Of a stretch of 64,000 bases of DNA, positions 29,765 through 37,332 are shown in pieces (within the stretch, counting starts at the first letter, position 1; each line of letters starts with the position of its first letter). The stretch is from Vibrio tritonius (GTDB lineage: Bacteria > Pseudomonadota > Gammaproteobacteria > Enterobacterales > Vibrionaceae): contig NZ_AP014635.1 of NCBI RefSeq assembly GCF_001547935.1, positions 744,001 to 808,000 on the forward strand, written 5' to 3'. Under the pieces are notes generated by a model. It searched no databases. It had not been told where the DNA came from and worked only from the letters and a program-made list of their open reading frames with translations. The translations under genes and the position numbers were made by a program.

Positions 29765-29896
29765 AAGATAATCGGGAAGATATTGATATTAGAGCCAAAC
29801 GATAATTGTCGTTAATATCCCCACAGTGATAGAATACCGCGCAAATTTCGCTTACGCTGTCGATTTAGCGCAAGCTTCTGACAAAGGTAATTCATA

Positions 29897-31324
29897 ATGA
29901 CGGTTAAAACTCGTTTTGCTCCAAGCCCAACAGGCTTTCTTCATGTCGGTGGTGCTCGTACGGCACTGTACTCTTGGTTGTATGCTAAAAACCAAGGTGG
30001 TGAATTTGTTTTGCGTATCGAAGACACTGACCTAGAACGTTCTACTCAAGAAGCAGTAGATGCGATTCTTGAGGGCATGACTTGGCTTGGTTTGGATTGG
30101 GATGAGGGTCCTTACTACCAAACTAAACGTTTTGATCGTTACAACGAAGTTGTTGACCAACTGCTTGCAGAAGGCAAAGCGTACAAATGTTATGCATCAA
30201 AAGAATTGCTTGATGAGGTTCGTGCAGAGCAAGAAGCGAACAAAGAACTGGTTCGTTACGATGCAAACCATCCAAAAATTAAAGCAGTAAACGAAGCAGC
30301 AAAAGAGGGCGATCCTTGCTGTATCCGTTTCCGTAACCCAACGGAAGGTTCTGTTGTATTTGATGATCAAATCCGTGGTCGTATCGAATTCTCAAACAGC
30401 GTATTGGATGACTTGATCATCCGTCGTACTGACGGTTCACCAACCTATAACTTCTGTGTTGTGGTTGATGACTGGGATATGGGTATCACACACGTAATTC
30501 GTGGTGAAGACCACATCAACAACACACCTCGTCAAATCAACATCTATAAAGCACTTGGTGCTGAAGTTCCTACTTTCGCTCACTGTGCAATGATTCTTGG
30601 TGATGACGGTGCGAAATTGTCTAAACGTCACGGCGCGGTTTCGGTTATGCAATACCGCGATGAAGGTTACTTGCCTGAAGCACTAATCAACTACCTAGTA
30701 CGTCTAGGTTGGGGCCATGGCGACCAAGAAATCTTCACTAAAGAAGAGATGATCGAGTTCTTCAGCCTAAATGCCATTTCTAAATCAGCATCAGCATTTA
30801 ATACTGAAAAACTACTTTGGTTGAACAACCATTACATCAAAACGCTTGCGCCTGAATACGTGGCAAGTCACCTAGAATGGCATTTCGAACACCAAGGTAT
30901 CAACAAAGACAACGGTCCTGCACTGACAGATCTTGTTGCGCTAATGGGTGAACGTGCTCATACGTTGGTTGAGCTTGCATCTCAATCTCGTTACTTCTAC
31001 GAAGACTTCTCTGAGTTCGATGCAGCTGCAGCGAAAAAACACCTTCGTGGCGTAGCGAAAGAGCCGCTAGCTCTTGCGCTAAGCAAAATTGAAGCGCTAA
31101 CGGAATGGACTGCTGAGAGCCTACACGGTGTGATTGAAGCAGTATGTGCTGAACTAGAAGTGGGCATGGGTAAAGTAGGTATGCCACTGCGTGTTGCTGT
31201 GACTGGCGCAGGCCAATCACCTTCAGTAGATGCAACCATGCAGCTGATTGGTAAAGAGCGTGTGATTGCTCGTATCAAGATGGCAATTGAATTTATCGAA
31301 CAACGCGAAGCAAACGCGCAATAA
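29897..31324 (+). CDS. gltX: Glutamyl-tRNA synthetase
   Basis: GltX charges tRNA-Glu with glutamate. The protein has 475 residues (E. coli 471) and is a class I synthetase. The HIGH-type motif is [15 protein letters not shown] (about 9-23) and the KMSKS-type loop is AKLSKRHGA (about 239). The zinc-binding region found in enterobacterial GltX is represented by the [11 protein letters not shown] part. The C-terminal anticodon-binding domain runs from about 330 and is helical. An intrinsic terminator follows 35 bases after the stop. Confidence 0.96.
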   Translation: MTVKTRFAPSPTGFLHVGGARTALYSWLYAKNQGGEFVLRIEDTDLERSTQEAVDAILEGMTWLGLDWDEGPYYQTKRFDRYNEVVDQLLAEGKAYKCYASKELLDEVRAEQEANKELVRYDANHPKIKAVNEAAKEGDPCCIRFRNPTEGSVVFDDQIRGRIEFSNSVLDDLIIRRTDGSPTYNFCVVVDDWDMGITHVIRGEDHINNTPRQINIYKALGAEVPTFAHCAMILGDDGAKLSKRHGAVSVMQYRDEGYLPEALINYLVRLGWGHGDQEIFTKEEMIEFFSLNAISKSASAFNTEKLLWLNNHYIKTLAPEYVASHLEWHFEHQGINKDNGPALTDLVALMGERAHTLVELASQSRYFYEDFSEFDAAAAKKHLRGVAKEPLALALSKIEALTEWTAESLHGVIEAVCAELEVGMGKVGMPLRVAVTGAGQSPSVDATMQLIGKERVIARIKMAIEFIEQREANAQ

Positions 31325-31356
31325 GCGATTTTCGATAAATAAAAGGTAAGTCAAGA

Positions 31357-31387
31357 AAACGCAGCGATTGTATCGCTGCGTTTTTTT
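31357..31387 (+). terminator. Intrinsic terminator after gltX
   Basis: AAACGCAGCGAT and ATCGCTGCGTTT form a 12-bp stem with a TGT loop, followed by a T tract. Confidence 0.9.
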
Positions 31388-31464
31388 GAAAGAAGAAAAG
31401 CACAAAGAGTCGGGGCTATGTTTTATTGGATATCTTGTATTAAAGAGGGGGCATTTAGTAATAG

Positions 31465-31971
31465 CTATTTCAGATCGATACTGTTTAAACGCCCCATGTA
31501 AATCAGAATATCTAAATACTCTTTATGTGCCTCAAGTAAGGCTTTCTTCGTTTTACTGTAAGCGGCTAACTTGCCATGTTTGTTAATCGAACACACTACG
31601 CTCTTAAAGGTGCATTGTCCTTTAGCATCATAGTGGCGCCATGCTGCTATATAACAGGCGTCTCTGCAATCTGGGTTTTCGAGAGTAGGTCTCGGTTTAT
31701 AGATGATTTTCGGTTCTAAACTATGAGGTAGACGAGTCATGAGATAAGGATCTTTCAGAATACGTCTCCAGTGTTTGCCCCACATTTCAGAACCCAGTTC
31801 ATTGCGCATGCGAATGGCTTTTTGTAATCCGCGTTTTTCACCTATACGAATGTAACCAACAGAGCGGTGTAACACATTATCTTCTGGGGTATGAATGTGG
31901 ATTTTATACGCGGTTTTGGCTTTAGAAATAAAGCGATGGCCGGTATTGGTTTCCAAATTACTCTTCTTCAT
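31465..31971 (-). CDS. Hypothetical basic protein, possibly with AP2-like repeats
   Basis: The 168-residue product is not one I recognise. It is strongly basic, has no signal peptide or membrane span, and starts with an AGAAGAG ribosome site. Two segments (about 37-62, SVGYIRIGEKRGLQKAIRMRNELG, and about 106-160, AAWRHYDAKGQCTFKSV onwards) each look like a short beta sheet with Trp/Tyr followed by a helix. This is the general look of AP2-type DNA-binding domains, but I cannot confirm it. Four cysteines lie between residues 101 and 128. It is an orphan between gltX and the LacI operon. Confidence 0.6.
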   Translation of the reverse strand: MKKSNLETNTGHRFISKAKTAYKIHIHTPEDNVLHRSVGYIRIGEKRGLQKAIRMRNELGSEMWGKHWRRILKDPYLMTRLPHSLEPKIIYKPRPTLENPDCRDACYIAAWRHYDAKGQCTFKSVVCSINKHGKLAAYSKTKKALLEAHKEYLDILIYMGRLNSIDLK

Positions 31972-32207
31972 GTTCTCTTCTATCGCTACTCGACGTTGAC
32001 AGTACTGTGCTCAGTTTGGGATGTTCATTTCCCTATAGGTATTTTTGAGTACAGTAAATCTTGTGACGGTTTCTCTCTCGCACGCGGCATCCAACGCGTG
32101 TTGTATAACTACCTATAGAGTGGCCAAATGAGTTGATTTTTTATCATCAACCAAAGCAAAGTAACGGAATTAAATCAGAGTTAAGTCAGGACAATGCGAG
32201 AATAAGC

Positions 32208-32234
32208 GAAGCCTGAACAATATGTTCAGGCTTC
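32208..32234. repeat. 12-bp perfect inverted repeat with 3-base loop
   Basis: GAAGCCTGAACA and TGTTCAGGCTTC flank ATA. The stem is strong but has no T tract on either side, so it is either a protein-binding palindrome or an RNA 3'-end structure. Confidence 0.55.
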
Positions 32235-32303
32235 TGTGAAGTGGGTTCAATAACATTTGTGTTTGAATGCTAGCGGTCATTAAAGTTGTGCAGTGAGTTG
32301 GCA

Positions 32304-32358
32304 TATACCCGAATCACCTTAAAATACTGAAACGGTATTTTGAGGTCACTTGGGTATA
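32304..32358. repeat. Full-length dispersed palindromic repeat
   Basis: Two 24-base arms (beginning TATACCC and ending GGGTATA) pair with 20 Watson-Crick, two G-T and two mismatched positions around a 7-base loop. One arm's outer motif (ACTTGGGTATA, or TATACCCAAGT inverted) recurs at 41998-42012 and 60160-60170, and the CTGAAAC core recurs at 20684-20712 and 60139-60170. Confidence 0.6.
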
Positions 32359-32422
32359 AAAAATGGTCAATGTTTCGCATCGCGCTTATGGTTACCTCAC
32401 TACACTGCTGATATAAGGCAGA

Positions 32423-33451
32423 TTAAGGTTTAGGTCGTACGCTTTTGCGCCATTGCGACCGTGCTAAAAAGGTGTAGGTTTCTGGTGGTGTTTCTGGCGA
32501 CAATGCCACGAGTCGCTTGACTATGGCTTGTGCCATCTCTTCTAAAGGTTGCTTAAAGGTGGTGAGTTGATAGCTATGCCAACTGGCTTGTTCAATGTCA
32601 TCGAAGCCGATAACACAAATGTCTTCTGGAATTTTCAGAGCAAATTCTTGTCTGGCTACATCCATAAAACCGCAGGCAATCAAGTCCGTTACACAAAAGA
32701 CGCCATCGGGGCGTTGTCGACCAGAGAGTAATTGGCGGGCGGCTTCCACACCAGTTTGATACGCAGTTGGACCGACTCTTAGTAAGGAGCAACTGTGTTG
32801 ATGCTCTTCGGCAGCCTGAATAAAAAAGCGTTCACGCGCCAGCAAGCTTGGTGATTGGTTAGTTGAGGAAATAACGGCTAACTTCTGACATCCCGCTTCA
32901 TTAAACAAATAATGAGCGTCAGCCATGATCGACTCGTAATCAATCACAAAGTGATCGGCACCTGCAAACTGATGACCACGGTTGATCAAAATAACGTGTT
33001 GACCACTATCGATACAGGTTTGCACATACTCATTATCGGGAGTACCAGAGAGAACGATGGTAGCAAAAGCGCGGTAGTTAAGCGTTTGACTGAGTGATTC
33101 ATTGGTGCTTTCGCGTCCACCGGCGGTATTGATCACCATAACGGCTTTACCCGCACGCTGTAGATTTTGGGTCAAAATATCGAGAAGACTGGCTTGAAAG
33201 GGAGCGTTTAAGTTGGCGCCTAAAATACACACCGGGCGGCTCGAATCTTTCGAGAGACTGCGGGCGAGATGATTCACGTGATAATTAAGCGTCTTTGCCG
33301 CTGCGAGTACCTTTTCGCGAGTTTGGGTTGAAACACTGGCTCCAGGAGTGAAGGTGCGTGATACAGCAGAGCGCGAAACGCCGGCAAGTTTGGCCACTTC
33401 AGCGGCACTAGCCATGGTTTTGGGTATCGTTTTGGGGACAGACGCTTTCAT
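32423..33451 (-). CDS. LacI-family transcriptional regulator
   Basis: The 342-residue product has an N-terminal LacI helix-turn-helix and hinge (about 14-67: ASAAEVAKLAGVSRSAVSR, then the hinge helix near HLARSL). A periplasmic-binding-protein-like sensor domain follows (about 75-335), with ICVIGFDDIEQASW and PDGVFCVTDLIACGFM, typical sugar-sensing repressor elements. It is the last gene of a six-gene operon coding for an ABC transporter and two phosphatases, 30 bases after the previous gene. It therefore probably senses the imported compound and represses through the palindrome at 39219-39236. The effector is unknown. Confidence 0.85.
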   Translation of the reverse strand: MKASVPKTIPKTMASAAEVAKLAGVSRSAVSRTFTPGASVSTQTREKVLAAAKTLNYHVNHLARSLSKDSSRPVCILGANLNAPFQASLLDILTQNLQRAGKAVMVINTAGGRESTNESLSQTLNYRAFATIVLSGTPDNEYVQTCIDSGQHVILINRGHQFAGADHFVIDYESIMADAHYLFNEAGCQKLAVISSTNQSPSLLARERFFIQAAEEHQHSCSLLRVGPTAYQTGVEAARQLLSGRQRPDGVFCVTDLIACGFMDVARQEFALKIPEDICVIGFDDIEQASWHSYQLTTFKQPLEEMAQAIVKRLVALSPETPPETYTFLARSQWRKSVRPKP

Positions 33452-33481
33452 AGGGGTATCTACTCAATGTGGTGTTATCAA

Positions 33482-34108
33482 TTAAATCAATTGCTGTGTT
33501 CGCAGTAAGTTATGCATTTTTACCGCTTGTTCTGCGAGGTTTTTCAGTTCAGGTTTAGGTGTCTCATACCATTCATCAGGATGAAGCTCTCGGGTTGTGC
33601 GAATATGTGCGATAGCGGCATCCAGTGTTGGGTATTTCTCTGGTATTTCCAGATGTAAAAACAGTGCAACAATGGTCACGGAACGGCTGCGTCCACCGCG
33701 GCAATTAACCAAGATATTGCCCAACTCACGGTTTTTGTATGACGGTTTATTGGGGATTTGTTGAGCCAGTGCTGAGCGCATCAGGTAGTAGCCAGCTAGG
33801 AGCATTTCAGCACTGTTTCCCGGTCCGTCAATAAGGCCGAGTTTGTAATAGCGAACAGGGCCTGAGCCAAACGAATTCGCGGCTTCACTCCATTTTCCAT
33901 CGCGCTCTGTTACCCAATCAATATCCAAGTTGACCGCGCAATTGAGTACGATTTTAATATCGAATTCTTTCAATAGTGCGACATTTGCTGTGCCTTCCGA
34001 ACCACCGATATAGATATTGACATGCCAGTGTGGAATGTCATTTTCAATCAAACTGATCGGGGGACGAGGATATTGTGGTGCAGGTTGGTGGGGGTTCTCT
34101 AGGTTCAT
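33482..34108 (-). CDS. Tyrosine/dual-specificity phosphatase-like protein
   Basis: The 208-residue product carries the cysteine-phosphatase signature CX5R as CRGGRSR (Cys136, Arg142) in VNCRGGRSRSVTIVALFLH, followed by the usual helix. The residue before the Cys is Asn instead of the His that most tyrosine phosphatases have. A possible general acid is Asp94 in LGLIDGPGNS. No signal peptide is present, so it is cytoplasmic. It lies 12 bases after the inositol-monophosphatase-family gene in the transporter operon, so its substrate may be an imported phosphate ester rather than a protein. That is inference. Confidence 0.75.
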   Translation of the reverse strand: MNLENPHQPAPQYPRPPISLIENDIPHWHVNIYIGGSEGTANVALLKEFDIKIVLNCAVNLDIDWVTERDGKWSEAANSFGSGPVRYYKLGLIDGPGNSAEMLLAGYYLMRSALAQQIPNKPSYKNRELGNILVNCRGGRSRSVTIVALFLHLEIPEKYPTLDAAIAHIRTTRELHPDEWYETPKPELKNLAEQAVKMHNLLRTQQLI

Positions 34109-34120
34109 AAATCTACCGAG

Positions 34121-34921
34121 TTAGTTAAATTGAATTGGAATCTCAACGGCTTGAGATAGGGCTACTGCAACATCTGGGGTAGCGGCGAAAATGGCTCCCC
34201 CTTGTTTAATCGCAGCGTAATCTTCTGGATAGCTGCCGGTGTAACCACCCGCTTCTCGAACAAGGAGCAATCCAGCCAGACAATCCCAGGCGTTCATGTG
34301 CAGCTCGGCGTAACCATCGGTTCTCCCTTCCGCTACCCATGCCAGAGCAAGAGCACCTGAAGCGCCGCGGCGGATATTAGCCCCTAAATCGAGGAGATTT
34401 TTGACCACATCCAGATAACGACTTTGCGGCACGCGTTTTGACCAGCCCAATTCAAAGGATGTGCTATCGAGAGAATGGGTCTGAGATACGTGGAGCGGTC
34501 GCTGATTTTTGCGGGCGTACTGACCTTTTCTGGCGATATAAAGCTCTTCGGTTACTGGGTTATAAATTGCCCCCAGTTCAGTTTGTCCCTCAGAGACAAT
34601 GGCGATGGAGACACAAAAGTGGCCGATGCCACGAGCATAGTTTGCGGTACCGTCAATCGGGTCAATTACCCACAGGTATTCGCATTGTTCATCAAAACCG
34701 CCTGTCTCTTCACCAAAAATACCGTCGAGAGGAAATTGCTGGTGGATCACGTCGTTTAAGTAATGTTCGACCAAGCCATCGGCTTCGGTTAAAAAGTCTT
34801 GTTTGCCTTTTAGCGTAAACTCTTCAGGTGATCGTTGGTGAAAATGACTTAATGCCAGCAAACCTGCTTTTACGATATGAGTTTTTAATGCGGCCTCACG
34901 CAGTTCTAACGCTTGATTCAA
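34121..34921 (-). CDS. Inositol monophosphatase family protein
   Basis: The product is a Mg-dependent sugar/polyol phosphatase of the FIG superfamily. Motifs in order are FLTEADG, GIFGEETGG (metal-binding Glu), WVIDPIDGTANYARG (metal-binding Asps) and AWDCLAGLLLVREAGG (substrate Asp). I place the start at the TTG at 34921, which has AGGA eight bases upstream and gives 266 residues, the size of SuhB/IMPase (about 267). The ATG at 34957 adds 12 residues but has no ribosome site. It follows the binding-protein gene of the ABC transporter. Likely substrate: the imported phosphate ester. Confidence 0.82.
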   Translation of the reverse strand: MNQALELREAALKTHIVKAGLLALSHFHQRSPEEFTLKGKQDFLTEADGLVEHYLNDVIHQQFPLDGIFGEETGGFDEQCEYLWVIDPIDGTANYARGIGHFCVSIAIVSEGQTELGAIYNPVTEELYIARKGQYARKNQRPLHVSQTHSLDSTSFELGWSKRVPQSRYLDVVKNLLDLGANIRRGASGALALAWVAEGRTDGYAELHMNAWDCLAGLLLVREAGGYTGSYPEDYAAIKQGGAIFAATPDVAVALSQAVEIPIQFN

Positions 34922-35029
34922 TGGTGTTGTCCTAATAGCGAAGTGCCTGCGGTACATTCGCTAATGTTGTATAAATCGATGAGGTGATTTAGGGATACGC
35001 TCCTCATCCGTATTACGATGAACACAAGA

Positions 35030-36142
35030 TTACTTGTGGTAACTCAAGTTCCATAGGTCTTGCCAATCTTGACGGCTTTGCCAGTCGCTCTTAGCTGAAG
35101 ATGTCTGGTAACCCATAATTTCTTGGCGGTAGTTGGCAATACCCGATGGTTCGTTATGTGGCAAATCCACTTGATTATTGGTCGACATCTTGCCATCAAC
35201 GCCTTGCGGTGCGATGCCTTCCGATGTCAGCATGTAGTGAATAAACAACTTGGCCGCATTTGGGCTATGCGTCCCTTTGGCTATTAAACCTAAGCTTGGG
35301 TAGCTCCAGCCAGCAAAAGGCTTAAGACCATGGCAAAGACCCAACTTCATGCCATCTTTGTTATTACGAAACTTTGCTGTGCTGATAAGACCCACAAAAC
35401 TTTGTTTCACATCGGGAGCACCAATTGCTTGAGCGGAGTCGCTATCAGAATGAGTCAAAAGCGGCCCATTTTCTGCGAGTGCTTGAACAAAAGCGGCGGT
35501 TGCTGAGCTCTCATCGGTTTGCAGTGGTCTACCAAACTCTTGCTGATAAGCGGCAGCAACTTGTTGGTCATAATGCGTTGCCATTTGGTTAAACCAGTCG
35601 GTATAAGAGGGTTTACCGAGCGGGTCTTGCATGGTTACTTTGCCTCGCCATTTAGGCTCAGTTAGCTGCCAGATGTTGGTGATTGGACATTCACTGTATT
35701 GCGCAGTGTTGTAAGCCCACACGTTAGGTGCCAGTACCACAGTCAAAGGATTTTGGTAGGTCGCGTCAATGTGGTTTTTTAAATCTGCTGGCGTCCAACT
35801 GTACACATAGCCTTTCGCCAGCAGTTGTTGAGTTGCTGCTGGTGCATCTGACAGAAAAGCCACATCCGCTTTCACATTTCCTGCTTGTGCTTCGCGGGAA
35901 ATGATTTCCAATATTTGTGGTGCTTTTGCTTTTATGCCAATCGCTTTTACACCATATTTTTCGCTAAATGCTTTGGCTTGTTTGAGGATTTTGCCGGTAG
36001 AGTCGTACACGGTAATTGGTGCTTCATGCTGGGCAGCCTCAATCAGTTTCGATACGTTGAGTGAGTCTGCAGCAATTGCTGAACCCACACAGCCAAGCAG
36101 TAATGGCAGAGTCACTAATTGGCGAGTAACTGTCTGTTTCAT
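35030..36142 (-). CDS. ABC transporter periplasmic substrate-binding protein (iron(III)/sugar-phosphate type)
   Basis: The start is the ATG at 36142, with AGGA eight bases upstream, giving 370 residues. An upstream in-frame start (36187) would hide the signal peptide. The signal peptide runs about 1-25 (LLLGCVGSAIA). The mature part has the SBP fold of the FbpA/AfuA/PotD cluster: ITVYDSTGKILKQAKAFSEKYGVK at the N-terminus, WRGKVTMQDP, and FIHYMLTSEGIAPQG. AfuA-type members bind sugar phosphates and FbpA-type members bind ferric iron. The co-transcribed phosphatases favour a phosphorylated organic ligand. It lies just after the ATPase gene. Confidence 0.8.
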   Translation of the reverse strand: MKQTVTRQLVTLPLLLGCVGSAIAADSLNVSKLIEAAQHEAPITVYDSTGKILKQAKAFSEKYGVKAIGIKAKAPQILEIISREAQAGNVKADVAFLSDAPAATQQLLAKGYVYSWTPADLKNHIDATYQNPLTVVLAPNVWAYNTAQYSECPITNIWQLTEPKWRGKVTMQDPLGKPSYTDWFNQMATHYDQQVAAAYQQEFGRPLQTDESSATAAFVQALAENGPLLTHSDSDSAQAIGAPDVKQSFVGLISTAKFRNNKDGMKLGLCHGLKPFAGWSYPSLGLIAKGTHSPNAAKLFIHYMLTSEGIAPQGVDGKMSTNNQVDLPHNEPSGIANYRQEIMGYQTSSAKSDWQSRQDWQDLWNLSYHK

Positions 36143-36152
36143 CGAGATAATC

Positions 36153-37331
36153 CTATAGTTGCAACGTCGGAGAAGACGAGCTAGCAATTGATGGTTGATG
36201 GGGTGTTTCTCTGTTTGAATATGAACAACAAGAAGCCACTTGATAACCGCTGGTTTGTGCTGACAGTAAATTTAAGCGGGTTCCTTGGGCATCGAAACCG
36301 TGCAGCGCATCGATAGGAAGTTGGCAACGCACGACTTGATTTACTGTCCAGCGGGGCATTATTTGTGTGGAATGACTTAAAATGACATTGCCTGTTTGCA
36401 GCTCAATCACCCAGCTTCCCCCCGTAGGAATAATATTGGTTACCGTCGCTGAAAAGCCATTTGGATCGTCGTTGATGATAATCGACTCAGGTCGTACGCC
36501 CAATTTGACTAAGTTATCTTGGTGCACCATTAAAGGGGCTAGGTAGTGACCTAATTCACTTTGGCAAAACGTATGGGGTTCAAGCCAATTAATGCGAGGG
36601 TTACCGATAAACTGCGCAACAAATGGATTGGCAGGTTGTGCGTAGATCTCATCGGGTGTTCCCACTTGTTGAATCTCGCCTTCACTCATGACAGCAATGC
36701 GTGTTGCGAGCGTCATCGCTTCCCATTGGTCATGACTGACGAACACAATGGTTGTGCCGAAGGTTTCATGAATACGGCGCAGCTCTGCTCGCATCTCTAA
36801 CCGTAAAGACGCGTCCAAATTGGACAGTGGCTCATCAAGGAGTAGGACTTTAGGGTTGACTGCGAGCATGCGGGCCAGAGCAACACGTTGCTGCTGGCCA
36901 CCAGAGAGTTGTGAAGGATAACGTTTGGCATATTGTGCGATGCGCAGTTTTTCTATCACCTCTTGGCAGCGTCGTTGCCGCTCTTCTGTTGGGACTTTTT
37001 GCAGCCGTAAACCAAAATCCACATTGCGCTCAACGGTCATATGTGGCCAGAGTGCATAGCTTTGGAAGACTAAGCCAATGCCACGGTGTTCTGGTGGCAC
37101 AAATTGCGCATCACTGACGGAGTCTACTATTTGTTCACCAATTTGGATGGCGCCACCAGAAGCGCTTTCGATGCCTGCAATCATGCGTAGCATGGTGGTT
37201 TTGCCACAGCCCGATGGACCAAGTAAACACATGAACTCACCGTCTTGTACGGTTAAATCAATGCCTTTTACAGCGGCACTTTGGCTACCAGAATACTGCT
37301 TCACGAGTTTTGATAGGGTAATAGTTGGCAT
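36153..37331 (-). CDS. ABC transporter ATP-binding protein
   Basis: The 392-residue product has Walker A GPSGCGKT (38-45), the Q loop in FQSYALWPHM, the ABC signature LSGGQQQRVALARML, Walker B VLLLDEPLSNLDA and the H-loop FVSHDQWEA. The C-terminal part (about 240-355) is a TOBE/OB regulatory domain as in FbpC, PotA and AfuC. A tail of about 35 residues rich in Ser follows. It energises the fused permease encoded immediately upstream (one base between the genes) and pairs with the binding protein downstream. Confidence 0.9.
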   Translation of the reverse strand: MPTITLSKLVKQYSGSQSAAVKGIDLTVQDGEFMCLLGPSGCGKTTMLRMIAGIESASGGAIQIGEQIVDSVSDAQFVPPEHRGIGLVFQSYALWPHMTVERNVDFGLRLQKVPTEERQRRCQEVIEKLRIAQYAKRYPSQLSGGQQQRVALARMLAVNPKVLLLDEPLSNLDASLRLEMRAELRRIHETFGTTIVFVSHDQWEAMTLATRIAVMSEGEIQQVGTPDEIYAQPANPFVAQFIGNPRINWLEPHTFCQSELGHYLAPLMVHQDNLVKLGVRPESIIINDDPNGFSATVTNIIPTGGSWVIELQTGNVILSHSTQIMPRWTVNQVVRCQLPIDALHGFDAQGTRLNLLSAQTSGYQVASCCSYSNRETPHQPSIASSSSPTLQL

Positions 37332-37332
37332 A

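Larger units (their letters stand above)
31972..32422. other. Gene-free stretch with a perfect hairpin and a palindromic repeat
   Basis: No convincing open frame. It contains the 12-bp perfect hairpin at 32208-32234, the 55-base palindromic repeat at 32304-32358, and AT-rich sequence that presumably holds the promoter of the upstream minus-strand hypothetical gene. Confidence 0.6.

Noticed and set aside
34922..34957. ATG at 34957 as the start of the inositol-monophosphatase-family gene
   Set aside because: It has no ribosome site and adds 12 residues before the usual N-terminus; the TTG at 34921 has a well-spaced AGGA. The choice is not certain.
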